A stretch of 64,000 bases of DNA from CAWCUU01 sp963798855 (GTDB taxonomy: Bacteria; Gemmatimonadota; Gemmatimonadetes; Longimicrobiales; RSA9). Both the position numbers and the translations under genes were made by a program. This document shows, piece after piece, positions 19,195-27,616 of this stretch (its first letter is position 1; every line of letters starts with the position of its first letter). The notes under the pieces were generated by a model, which was not told the DNA's origin, made no database searches, and saw nothing but the letters and a program-made list of their open reading frames with translations. The stretch lies in the NCBI GenBank assembly GCA_963798855.1, contig CAWCUU010000003.1:682001-746000 (forward strand). The letters run 5' to 3'.

Positions 19195-21583
19195 GCGCCA
19201 CGGCGGGGTCCACGCGCGTCGCGCGAATCGCCGGCGCGAGAGTCGCGACCAGCGCCACACCCACCAGGAACACCGGCATGCCAATGAAGGTCACCGGGTC
19301 CGTCGCTCCCACGCCGTACAGCTGAGACGCGATCAGCTTCGCCACCGCCATCGCGAGGAGCAGACCGATGGCCGTGCCGATGGAGGCGACTCGCAGCGAC
19401 TGCCCGATCACCATGCGCACGACGTCGTGCGAGGTCGCGCCGAGCGCGGATCGGATCCCCAGCTCGCGCGTGCGCTGCGCCACCGAATAGCTGGCGACGC
19501 CGTAGATGCCGATCGTCGCGAGGAGCAGCGCCAGCGCTCCGAAGGCGCCGAGCAGCGCCGCGCCGATCTGTGCGCCGAGAAGGCTGATGCGCATGTCCTC
19601 CGACAGCGACGACGCCCGCGGCGGCGGCAGTCGCGCCTCGAGCTCGCGCACCACAGCCGGCAGCGTGCGACGCAGCGCCGCCTCGTTGCCGGGCAGGGTC
19701 TTCACCTGCAGCACCATGTCGGCGCGATGGAGCTGCGCCAGCGGCCGATACATGAACTCGGGCGTTTTCTCGCCGAGCGTGTTGTACCGGACATCGCGCG
19801 CCACGCCGATGACGGTGATCCAGGGACCGGTCGGGCCGGACATGCTGAAGCGACGCCCGAGGGCACCCGCCACCTGGCCATCGGGTGCGAGACGCCGCGC
19901 CATCTGCTCGTTCACGATCGCAACCTGCTCCGAGCCGGCGACGTCCGCGCCGAAGTCACGGCCCGCGACCAGCCCGATGCCGAGCGTGCGGAAGTAGTCG
20001 GGGCCGACCACGTTGAAGTAGGGCGCGAGCCCGGCGCGACTGTCGGTCCCGGCGACCTCGGGCGTCCAGACGCCGACCTGCATGTTGCTTCCGCCCAGCG
20101 GCACGAGCGCGGCGAGCGTGGCGGATCGAACGCTCGGGGTCGCGTCCACTCGCTCCAGCAGCCGCCGGTAGAACTCGGCGGCTCGCGCGCTGTCGAGCTG
20201 CGCCAGGCCGAGGTCGATGGGCAGGTCGACGATGCCCGCCGTCTCGAATCCGGGATCGATCACGCGCGCATGGGCGAGGCTGCGAAGGAACAGCGTGGCG
20301 CAGGCGAGCAGGACGGCGCAGAGCGCCACCTGCGTCCCCACGAGGAGGCCGCGCATGCGCGAGCGGCCGCTCGACTGCGGCGCGCTCTCGCGCAGAACGG
20401 GGAGCATCTCGAGCGACGTCGCGCGAAGCGCCGGAAGCAGACCGAACAGCAGCGTCGTGAAGAGCGCCAGCGCCAGGGTGGCGATCAACACCCGCCGGTC
20501 GAGCGCGAAGGACAGCAGGATCGGCTCCGGCGACCGCGTCATGACGTACCGGCCCAGCGCGCCGACGCTCCACAGCGCCACGCCCGAGCCGATCACGCTC
20601 GCGGCGATCGTGAGCATGCCGCTCTCGACGAGCAGCAGGCGCAGGAGCTGCACCCTGCGCGCGCCGAGCGCGAACCGCATCGCGATCTCGCGGCCGCGAC
20701 CCGCCGCCCGCGCCAGCAGCAGGTTCGCGACGTTGGCGCAGGCGATCAGGAGCACCAGCCCGACGACGAATAGCAGGAACCGGGACACCAGGAGCGCGGG
20801 CTGGCGCAGCTCCGCCGTGACGCCGTTCGCGTCGTCGGCACGCAGCGAGAACTCGCGGCCGCGCGACGTGTCAGCGGCGACGATGCGCCGCGCCAACGTG
20901 GCGAGAACGACGTTCGCGCGATCGAGCGTCACGCCGTCGCGCAGACGGCCGGTGGCGTACAGGCTGCCGCCCCACCGATCGAACGAAGCGCCGATCACGG
21001 CCTGCCCCGCGGCGGGCGACAGCCAGAGGTCCACACCCCAGAACGACATCGACCCGGCGAAGTCCGGCGGAGCGACACCCACCACCGCGAAGGCGCGGTC
21101 GTTCACGCGGATCGTCTGTCGCACGGTGCGCGGGTCACCTCCGAACCGCCGCTCCCAGAAGCCGTGAGAGAGCACAACGCTCTGTTCCAGCGAATCGGTT
21201 CCGAACAGACGGCCCGCGGCGGGGCGCACGCCGAGCATGGAAAAATAGCCCGGCGTAACGACGGCAGCGATCACGCGCTCGGCTCCGCCGATATTGGTCA
21301 GCGCGACGGGGATGACGTGCTCGCCGATCACTCCGGAGAAGACCCCGCCGTTGTCGCGGACAAAGGCCAGGTCCATGTACTGGAGCGCGCTGTGCGAGCC
21401 GCGATAGATGCGCACCAGTCGATCGGGTTCGGCCACGCCGGCGATCGGCCGCGAGAGGAACGCGTTCGCGATCGTGTAGATCGCGACGTTCGCGCCGATG
21501 CCGAGCGCGAGCGAGAGGATGGCAACGGCGGCGAATCCCGGGGACCGCAGCAGCCCGCGGAACGCGTATCTGGCGTCGTCCAT
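19181..21583 (-). CDS. ADOP-family orphan ABC permease (MacB/FtsX-like)
   Basis: 800 aa in one frame. It starts at ATG 21583 with the typical N-terminal motif DDARYAFRGLLRSPGFAAVAILSLALGIGANVAI. Two MacB_PCD periplasmic domains alternate with FtsX membrane blocks (FLLFVVGLVLLIACANVANLLLARA and the C-terminal GIRSALGATSHDVVRMV with RVDPAVALRSE). Acidobacterial duplicated orphan permeases lack a linked ATPase, as here; their transport substrate is unknown. Divergent from the LuxR-type gene. One of four such genes in this window. Confidence 0.93.
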   Translation of the reverse strand: MDDARYAFRGLLRSPGFAAVAILSLALGIGANVAIYTIANAFLSRPIAGVAEPDRLVRIYRGSHSALQYMDLAFVRDNGGVFSGVIGEHVIPVALTNIGGAERVIAAVVTPGYFSMLGVRPAAGRLFGTDSLEQSVVLSHGFWERRFGGDPRTVRQTIRVNDRAFAVVGVAPPDFAGSMSFWGVDLWLSPAAGQAVIGASFDRWGGSLYATGRLRDGVTLDRANVVLATLARRIVAADTSRGREFSLRADDANGVTAELRQPALLVSRFLLFVVGLVLLIACANVANLLLARAAGRGREIAMRFALGARRVQLLRLLLVESGMLTIAASVIGSGVALWSVGALGRYVMTRSPEPILLSFALDRRVLIATLALALFTTLLFGLLPALRATSLEMLPVLRESAPQSSGRSRMRGLLVGTQVALCAVLLACATLFLRSLAHARVIDPGFETAGIVDLPIDLGLAQLDSARAAEFYRRLLERVDATPSVRSATLAALVPLGGSNMQVGVWTPEVAGTDSRAGLAPYFNVVGPDYFRTLGIGLVAGRDFGADVAGSEQVAIVNEQMARRLAPDGQVAGALGRRFSMSGPTGPWITVIGVARDVRYNTLGEKTPEFMYRPLAQLHRADMVLQVKTLPGNEAALRRTLPAVVRELEARLPPPRASSLSEDMRISLLGAQIGAALLGAFGALALLLATIGIYGVASYSVAQRTRELGIRSALGATSHDVVRMVIGQSLRVASIGTAIGLLLAMAVAKLIASQLYGVGATDPVTFIGMPVFLVGVALVATLAPAIRATRVDPAVALRSE

Positions 21584-21861
21584 GATGACCCCGGCGTCGC
21601 GCCGTCAGTCGGCGGTGAAAGGTGTGCCTCCTCCCCTACGACCGGCGACTCGCCGGGTTTCGGCGAGTCGAGAAAACTCGTTGGCGCTTCGGAGCCAAGA
21701 TCGTGCGATCCATCGGGTTCGCCATACGCGCGAGAATGGAGAATGATCGAGCCGCGAAACTCCCGCGAAAAGCCTTGACCCGTCGTTCCCGACGCGCCCA
21801 TCCTACCCAAAGAAGCCGAGACGACAGTCGGGATTTCCCGGTCCTATCGCTAGATTCCCCA

Positions 21862-22329
21862 ATGAAGCGCCACGCCCTCATCTTCGGTGTCGTCGGCGGC
21901 CTCCTCATAGCCACCCTCCGATACACCGAATACCGCTTCGTCGTCATCGAGCACTCGGTCGAGCTCTACGGCGCCCTCGTCGCCATGCTCTTCGCCGCCT
22001 TCGGCATCTGGCTGGGCCTGCGCATCACGCGCAGACGGGAGACGATCGTGGTGAGAGAGGTGGTCGTCCCTGCCTCAGTACCGGGCGGCGAGCAAGCTTC
22101 GACCTTCGTTCCGGACACGGCCCGACAGCAGAGCCTCGGCATCACCGCCCGCGAGCTCGAAATCCTCGCCCTCATCGCACGGGGCCTCAGCAATCGCGAG
22201 ATCGCCACTCGGCTCTTCGTCTCCGAGAACACCGTAAAGACCCATTGCTCCCGCGCCTTCAACAAGCTCGGAGCCGCGCGCCGCACTCAAGCCGTGCAGC
22301 TCGGCAAGGAGTTCGGCCTGCTGCCTTGA
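21862..22329 (+). CDS. Membrane-anchored LuxR-type transcriptional regulator
   Basis: 155 aa. Two hydrophobic segments at the N-terminus (about residues 5-20 and 32-52) are followed by a C-terminal LuxR helix-turn-helix: LGITARELEILALIARGLSNREIATRLFVSENTVKTHCSRAF. ATG 21862 is the chosen start. This small architecture commonly sits beside a DUF4199 membrane protein, exactly as here, so the pair likely forms a one-component membrane-linked regulatory unit. The signal is unknown. An inverted repeat in the gap to the next gene could be its operator. Confidence 0.9.
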   Translation: MKRHALIFGVVGGLLIATLRYTEYRFVVIEHSVELYGALVAMLFAAFGIWLGLRITRRRETIVVREVVVPASVPGGEQASTFVPDTARQQSLGITARELEILALIARGLSNREIATRLFVSENTVKTHCSRAFNKLGAARRTQAVQLGKEFGLLP

Positions 22330-22372
22330 TCCCGTCACCCGAAGGCACGATTTCCTCTCCACTCCTGCAAAA

Positions 22373-22388
22373 TCATCCCAAAGGATGA
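22373..22388. promoter_or_regulatory. Short inverted repeat upstream of the DUF4199 gene
   Basis: TCATCC-CAAA-GGATGA, a 6-bp dyad located 62 bp before the GTG of the DUF4199 gene and just after the LuxR gene. A plausible operator, but short dyads occur by chance. Confidence 0.3.
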
Positions 22389-22449
22389 CGACATCCTGCA
22401 TCGCACACCGTATCGTGGCTCCATTCTCACTCGCACCCGGGAGCCTCAC

Positions 22450-24051
22450 GTGAAGAAGACCGTGCTCACCTTCGGCCTCATCTCCGGCCTCATCATCTCC
22501 ATCCTCATGGGCGGCTCGCTGCTCGTCGCCGACAGGATCGGCTCCGCCCACAGCATGGCCCTCGGCTACACCATCATGGTGGCGTCCTTCCTGCTCATCT
22601 ACTTCGGCATTCGCAGCTACCGCGACCACACCCTCCACGGCCGGATCTCCTTCGGCCGCGCCTTCGCCTGCGGCTTCCTCATCACCCTCATCACCACCGC
22701 ATGCTACGTCGTCATGTGGGAAGTCCTCTATTTCAACTTCATGCCCCACTTCATGGACGGCTACTTCGCCGCGCAGGTCCAGAGGGTCCGGTCAGCCGGC
22801 CTCGACTCCGCTACCACCGCCGCGCAGGTCGCCGCTATCCTGCGCTCCCAGCAGCTCTACCAGAACCCGCTCATCAACGCGGCCTATACCGTCATGGAAC
22901 CGTTGCCCGTGGGACTCCTCATCACTCTGATCTCTGCAGCGCTACTCCGCCGCAACGCCACCACGCCGACCCGCTCCTCCGCCGAGCGCGCCTCGACCAG
23001 GAGAGATCGACGTCGACACCTTGACAGGGAGGCGTCGAACGTGCCGGAGCGGCCGGAGAGTGTGAAGGTCTGCGGCGAATTCTGCTCTCAGAGTTCCCGT
23101 ACGCGCTGTTCTATATTCTGGAAGCGGAACGCGCCGTGGTCACCGCGCTTTGATCGGGCGAGGAGAAACGATCGCGACTACCGCTCCGATGGGACCGGGG
23201 ATATTGTCGTCGATCCAGAGGAAGTGCGTTCCCCGCTCGAGACGGGCAGGATGCGTCGTTCGACCTACCGACGGAGACCAGTGACGCAACGTCGGGCCGA
23301 GTGGAGAGACCTCGAAGGGAGACCGCGCGTCGTCGACGGCCTGGCGATCGGCTTGGTCATCGGCCTCCTCGGCTTCGCACCGATCCGGGCGGCTCTCGTC
23401 GCTGCCGTGCTGCTGGCCGTCCGCCTCGTTGCCCGGCGCAAGCCCGGCAGGACGTCAGGCTGGGGGCTCTTCGGCTTCACGCTCATCCTCGCCACCGTGC
23501 TGATCTTCGCGGTCGATCTCTTCGCGTCGGCGTCGCGCGTCGCGATATGGATGGTTTCTCTCGCCAACGCGCAGGCGCTGTGGGTCGAGCATCGATTCAC
23601 CGACTATGCTCCTCCGCCCCTGGCCCTGAGCGCGCGAGTCCGCGAACGCATCGTGAAGGGCATCTGGTTCGGCGCTGTGGCGGGTTTGATCCTCATGGCG
23701 ATCGCGGCGATACCGCTGGGCCTGGCGGAGGCTTCCGGAGAGGGAATCGGAGAGCATGCCGCTGCCCTCCTCCTCGTATCCTATCCTCTCGTCGGGATCG
23801 CGGTGGGCGCCATGGCGGGAGCGACCCTGAGGCTGGCCCTGCACCCGGCCGGATTGCTGCTCCTCGGAGCTCTCGGCGGCGCGCTCGTCTATGCGGCTTT
23901 CGGTGTGCTGGACGGCGTGATCGAGGGAACCGGAGAGTCCGCGCTGGAGATCCTCGCGATCGGATGCGCCTGCGGACTCCTCGTCGGGCCGTCCGTCGCC
24001 TTCGCCTGGCTGACCCGCGAGGGAAGCGTCCCAATGTCGCTCTTCCCGTGA
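22450..24051 (+). CDS. DUF4199 membrane protein read through into a second membrane protein
   Basis: The first about 175 residues (from GTG 22450) are a DUF4199 protein: four hydrophobic segments, RISFGRAFACGFLITL, YFNFMPHFMDGYF, and VMEPLPVGLLITLISAALLRR. The frame then runs through about 90 non-conserved, arginine-rich residues and into a separate multi-pass membrane protein (GLVIGLLGFAPIRAALVA to the stop). That part could start on its own at ATG 23251 or GTG 23281 and would be about 257 aa of unknown function. The linker overlaps a dead HigB-like fragment read in another frame. I infer two genes fused by loss of a stop, not one natural 533-aa protein. Confidence 0.65.
   Translation: MKKTVLTFGLISGLIISILMGGSLLVADRIGSAHSMALGYTIMVASFLLIYFGIRSYRDHTLHGRISFGRAFACGFLITLITTACYVVMWEVLYFNFMPHFMDGYFAAQVQRVRSAGLDSATTAAQVAAILRSQQLYQNPLINAAYTVMEPLPVGLLITLISAALLRRNATTPTRSSAERASTRRDRRRHLDREASNVPERPESVKVCGEFCSQSSRTRCSIFWKRNAPWSPRFDRARRNDRDYRSDGTGDIVVDPEEVRSPLETGRMRRSTYRRRPVTQRRAEWRDLEGRPRVVDGLAIGLVIGLLGFAPIRAALVAAVLLAVRLVARRKPGRTSGWGLFGFTLILATVLIFAVDLFASASRVAIWMVSLANAQALWVEHRFTDYAPPPLALSARVRERIVKGIWFGAVAGLILMAIAAIPLGLAEASGEGIGEHAAALLLVSYPLVGIAVGAMAGATLRLALHPAGLLLLGALGGALVYAAFGVLDGVIEGTGESALEILAIGCACGLLVGPSVAFAWLTREGSVPMSLFP
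23041..23190 (+). pseudogene. Remnant of a RelE/ParE-type toxin with antitoxin start
   Basis: In the frame beginning 23073 the sequence reads RRILLSEFPYALFYILEAERAVVTAL-stop, a classic C-terminus of ParE/RelE toxins, ending at 23153. The next bases (ATCGGGCGAGGAG...GACTACCGCT) match the toxin-antitoxin junction at 25777-25810. Only the end of the toxin and the first antitoxin codons remain. Confidence 0.65.
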
Positions 24052-24065
24052 TGTGAGACGACTCT

Positions 24066-24343
24066 TTGGCCTTCGACTTCGAGATCGAGCCGGGCGTATG
24101 GTTCGGGGAAACGGTTCGCAGCGCCGTGGAGGAAGGCGTTCACATCGAGAAGCACGGCTGCTTCCCCGAGCAGGTCGAGTGCGTGGCCGCCCACCTCTAG
24201 GCCGATCGTCCCCCGGACCAACGCCTCGAGGTCGTCGTCCCCTGGATCGTCGGACGGACCGCCTTCAAGGCCCCGGGCCGATACATCTACTTCTCCCGCG
24301 GCCTCCTCGAGCGCTGCCCGCACGACGAGGCGGCGGCTCGACC
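24066..24343 (+). pseudogene. Remnant of an M48-like metallopeptidase
   Basis: The frame gives AFDFEIEPGVWFGETVRSAV, a stop TAG at 24198-24200, then VVPWIVGRTAFKAPGRYIYFSRGLLERCPHDEAA, which resembles the segment just before the HEXXH helix of M48-type peptidases. The zinc site itself is missing. Fragment of a gene cut short next to a toxin-antitoxin module. Confidence 0.6.
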
Positions 24344-24475
24344 GGGGGTTACATTGTAGTCTTCGCGGTCGGCCGTTTGATCGGAGGGAATCGCCTTGTC
24401 GTTCGCCCCGAGGCCGAAGCGGAGGCCGACGAACTGCCGATCCCCCAGTGGGTATATCCCGGACAAGGAGGAACT

Positions 24476-24694
24476 ATGACCGAACTACTCAAGAAGGCGT
24501 TCGACGAAGCGTCCAAGCTTCCCAGCGAGCAGCAGGACGCCATCGCCTCTCTACTCCTGGAGGAGCTCAAGTCCGATCGAAACTGGGATCGGGCCTTTGA
24601 GAACTCGCAGGACGCCCTGGCGAGCCTGGCGAGCGAAGCCCTCGGCGAAGATGAGCGTGGTGAGACGGAGAATCTGGATCCGTCCGAGCTTTGA
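24476..24694 (+). CDS. Antitoxin of a ParE/RelE-type module
   Basis: 72-aa acidic protein. MTELLKKAFDEASKLPSEQQDAIASLLLEEL forms amphipathic helices like those in short antitoxins paired with ParE-like toxins, followed by a disordered acidic tail. ATG 24476 follows a strong AAGGAGG site (24465-24471). The stop TGA overlaps the TTG start of the downstream toxin. No clear DNA-binding motif, so repression by this protein alone is uncertain. Confidence 0.78.
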   Translation: MTELLKKAFDEASKLPSEQQDAIASLLLEELKSDRNWDRAFENSQDALASLASEALGEDERGETENLDPSEL

Positions 24695-24960
24695 CCTCCC
24701 GCACCACAGCCTCTTTTCGTAAGGCTCTCGCCTCACTCCCTGACGATGCCCGGGAGCGCGCCCGCGACGCCTTCCGCCTCTTCTCGGACAATCCTGCTCA
24801 TCCAAGCCTGCGGTTCAAGCAGGTTCACACGAGCGAGCCGATCTTCTCCGCCCGCATTTCGTTGCACTACAGAGCCTTGGCCCGGCGCCACGACCAGGAT
24901 TGGATCTGGTTCTGGATTGGGTCACACGCCGACTATGACCAGCTCTTGAAGCGGCTGTGA
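24691..24960 (+). CDS. RelE/ParE-family toxin
   Basis: 89 aa from TTG 24691 (TTGA overlap with the antitoxin stop). The central LRFKQVHTSEPIFSARISLHYRALARR and the C-terminal WIGSHADYDQLLKRL are the beta-sheet and end motif of RelE-superfamily proteins that bind ribosomes or gyrase. The genes are in the antitoxin-toxin order with translational coupling. Confidence 0.82.
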   Translation: MTSRTTASFRKALASLPDDARERARDAFRLFSDNPAHPSLRFKQVHTSEPIFSARISLHYRALARRHDQDWIWFWIGSHADYDQLLKRL

Positions 24961-25481
24961 CTCTGAGGCGGATGCTGGGTAAGGGGGAGACGTCCACATC
25001 ATCCACATCGAGGGGCGTAGCTACCGGCTGCGCGAGCTCAGCGGCCTCCTGAACCGGCCCAACTCCTCACCCTCGCTCCAAGGAGGTGAAAGCACGGGTG
25101 CGTAAAAGTGGGTGTCTCCCAACTGCGCAAAGACTCGGTGTTCCTTGACAACTTCCTGGACCTGACGCTGACGAGCGACAGGCCCGTGGTGCTGGTCGGC
25201 TCGCAGCGGAACGCGTCCGAGCCGGACTTCGACGGTCCGCGCGACCTGCTGAACGCGTGCGATCGGCGCCAGCGGTTCGAGAACGGCCGGGCCCGAGGCG
25301 GACCCGCTCAAGAGCACGGCCGGACGTGGCGAGGGCTGAAGCAGTACCGACAGGAGGCTGGAAAGCGAGAGCCGGCTCGCGAGCTCGGTCGGCAGCACAG
25401 AGGCGGAGCCGGCTTGACGAGTCTCGTGGAATTTCCCACATTGGTAAGAAGAGTTACCGCACTTGAAACGCGGAAATACCC
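24961..25481. other. Gene-fragment region without an intact gene
   Basis: Around 24995-25035 the text reads HIIHIEGRSYRLREL, which faintly resembles the C-terminus of IS21-type IstB ATPases. From 25130 follows a fragment of the asparaginase gene (own entry). The rest, 25270-25481, shows no recognisable coding pattern. Confidence 0.4.
25130..25262 (+). pseudogene. Partial duplicate of the asparaginase gene
   Basis: Reads VFLDNFLDLTLTSDRPVVLVGSQRNASEPDFDGPRDLLNA, matching the asparaginase at about 26580-26710 with scattered changes. The reading frame is intact across the point where the full gene has an extra base (CTGGTCGGC here, CTGCGTGGGC there). Only about 130 bp are kept. Confidence 0.8.
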
Positions 25482-25778
25482 TTGCGGATCATCTCGCGGA
25501 AGGCGCTTCGTGAGTTCGCGGACAGACATGCGGATGCGGGCGCGTCGCTCGACACATGGTACCGGATCGTCAAGGGTCGAGAGTATCGGTCGCCACACGA
25601 GCTCCGAGCGGATTTCCCTTCGGTCAGCTTCCTTGGAGCCCGTCGGACGGTGTTCAACATCGGCGGGAACAAATATCGACTCGTGGCGGACATGCGCTAC
25701 GACCTGGGACGCGTTTACGTCCGGCACGTGCTGACACACGACGAGTACGACCGCAGATCGATCGAGGGCACGCTCTGA
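25482..25778 (+). CDS. higB: HigB-like mRNA interferase toxin
   Basis: 98 aa from TTG 25482. MRIISRKALREFADRHADA, TWYRIVKGREYRSPHELRADFPSVSFLG, RRTVFNIGGNKYRLVADMRYD and VYVRHVLTHDEYD are the HigB family (RelE superfamily) signature in order. HigB cleaves mRNA on the ribosome. As usual for higBA, the toxin gene precedes the antitoxin gene, 20 bp away with an AGGAGG site between. No ATG is available, so the TTG start is assumed. Confidence 0.88.
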   Translation: MRIISRKALREFADRHADAGASLDTWYRIVKGREYRSPHELRADFPSVSFLGARRTVFNIGGNKYRLVADMRYDLGRVYVRHVLTHDEYDRRSIEGTL

Positions 25779-25798
25779 TCGGGCGAGGAGGAACGACC

Positions 25799-26189
25799 GT
25801 GACTACCGGCTATCCTGGATTTTTCGAAGCCGCACGTTCTGAAGGACGAGGCGGAGTACGACGCCGCGATCGCGGAGATCGAACGGCTGCTGGATGAGGA
25901 CGTAGAGCCCGGAAGCGAGGGCTACGACCGGCTCGAGTTCCTCTCGGTCCTCGTCGAGCACTACGAAGACGAGCGATACCCGATGGGCGCCGTGACGCCG
26001 CAGCAGGCCGTGACGTTCATGCTGGAGCAGAAAGGATTGCAGCGCTCGGATCTCGACGATGTCATGGGCGGGAAGAGTCGCGTCTCGGAGTTCCTGAACG
26101 GCAAGCGCGAGCTCTCGAAGGCCCAGGTCGAAGGACTGAGGGCGCTGCTGGGCATCCCGGCGGACATCCTTCTCGGCTTCGGCTCATGA
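25799..26189 (+). CDS. higA: HigA-like antitoxin, frameshifted near the start
   Basis: After the GTG at 25799 (V-T-T) one extra G shifts the frame. From 25812 the protein continues ILDFSKPHVLKDEAEYDAAIAEIERLLDE, then EFLSVLVEHYEDERYPM and a helix-turn-helix (RSDLDDVMGGKSRVSEFLNGKRELSKAQVEGL), about 130 aa in all. The relic copy at 23160-23190 has GACTACCGCT where this one has GACTACCGGCT, independent evidence for the extra base. It binds and neutralises HigB and represses the operon. Confidence 0.85.
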
Positions 26190-26193
26190 CTCC

Positions 26194-27269
26194 ATGAGGC
26201 AGATCTCGCCTCTCGGCCTCGCGACCTGCATCCTCCTGGCACCAAGCCACACCTCCGCCCAACAACCCCCGCCCCCGCGCTCGCCCCCGCCCCCGATCTG
26301 CCAGATGATCGCGACCGGCGGCACGATCGCGATGAAGGTCGATCCGGCGACGGGCGCGCCCGTGCCCGCGCTGTCGGGCGAGGACCTGCTCGAGAGCGTG
26401 CCGGACATCGCGAAGGTGGCGACGATGCGCGTCCGCAGCCTGTTCAACATTGCCTCCGACTACATGGACCTGGAGCACTGGATCACGCTGCACGACGCCG
26501 TCCAGGGCGCGCTCGACGACGATGGCGTCGCCGGCGTCGTCATCACGCACGGCACGGACACGATGGAGGAGACCGCGTACTTCCTGGACCTGACGCTGAA
26601 GAGCGACAAGCCCGTGGTGCTGCGTGGGCGCGCAGCGCAACGCCTCCGAGCCGGACTTCGACGGCCCGCGCAACCTGCTGAACGGCGTGCGACTCTGCGC
26701 GTCGCCGCAAGCGCGCGGCATGGGCGTGCTGATCGCGCTGAACGGCCAGGTCAACGCCGCCCGCGAGGCGACGAAGACGCACACCTCCGCGGTCGAGACC
26801 TTCCAATCCGGCGACTACGGCTTCCTCGGCGTCATCGAAGGCGACCGCGTCGTGTTCAGCCGCAGGCCACTCCGCAGACAGTACATCGCGCCTCCGGGGC
26901 ACGACGCTGCCGCGCGTCGACATCGTCGCGATGTACGCCGGCGCCGACGGCGCCCTCGTCCGCGCCGCCGTCGCCGCGGGCGCGAAAGGCATCGTCATCC
27001 AGGCGCTCGGCATGGGCAACGTGAACGAGGCGATGTACGACGCCATCGTGGACGCGATCCGCGGCGGGGTGGTTGTCGTGATCTCGAGTCGTGTGCCCAA
27101 CGGGAGTGTCCTGCCGAACTATGGGTTCAAGGGCGGAGGTCGGACGCTCGAGGACGCCGGGGCGATCTTCGCCGGGGATCTGTCACCGCAGAAGGCGAGG
27201 GTGCTGTTGATGCTGGGGTTGCAGGGGACTGGGGAGACGGACGGGATCCGGCGGCTGTTCGAGCGGTGA
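26194..27269 (+). CDS. Type II L-asparaginase, two frameshifts
   Basis: Signal peptide (ends SAQQ), then ATGGTIAM (first catalytic Thr), GVVITHGTDTMEETAYFLDL (second Thr/Asp/Lys site, HGTDTMEE), RNASEPDFDGPRNL, and AMYAGADGALVRAA to the C-terminus. It hydrolyses L-asparagine in the periplasm. The frame shifts near 26625 (CTGCGTGGGC instead of CTGGTGGGC) and near 26900; repaired, it is about 357 aa. It begins five bases after higA. A 130-bp duplicate of its middle lies 1.4 kb upstream. Confidence 0.88.
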
Positions 27270-27616
27270 GCCCGCGTCTCGCTCAGCGGCAGTCGGGGTG
27301 CCTCACGCACCGTGGCTGTGCCGGGAGTGAGAAAACCTCCCGGTCGCAGCGGCTCCGGACCCCGGTGTAACGTTCGAGGGCTGGCCGGCATTCAGGTAAT
27401 TACAATGATCGGCACCTGACCGTGCGACGCAGCTCGACGCCGTTCCGGAGCAGAGCTTCCGTTCCGGGACGCGCCTAAGGATGAGGATTGTCAGGTGCTA
27501 ACGGATGACTTCGGGTTGCGCGAGTCGAGGGCGCATACGACCTCGTGGGCCAACCGGAATCCGAACGTATTCGGAAAACCGCTGTTTAGACGCTATCGGA
27601 GCCTTCTCATGAGATC
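27270..27616. other. Intergenic boundary of the less GC-rich cassette island
   Basis: No gene. Contains CCGTGCGAC at 27420-27428 (also found at the other end of the island, 32600), a small dyad TCCGAA-CGTA-TTCGGA (about 27560-27575), and GGTGCTAAC (from 27494) with GTTTAGACGC (27583). The last two resemble degenerate integron site ends but do not match the GTTRRRY consensus. Confidence 0.4.

Noticed and set aside
22450..24051. One natural 533-aa membrane protein
   Set aside because: The middle 90 residues lack coding character and overlap a toxin remnant in another frame. Two genes joined by chance are more likely.
24990..25040. IS21 IstB remnant (HIIHIEGRSYRLREL)
   Set aside because: Too short and based on faint memory of the family end. 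No other IS part found nearby.
27494..27592. A further attC or attI site before the first cassette gene
   Set aside because: GGTGCTAAC and GTTTAGACGC only partly match the core consensus and the arms do not pair well. Kept as an unproven boundary.
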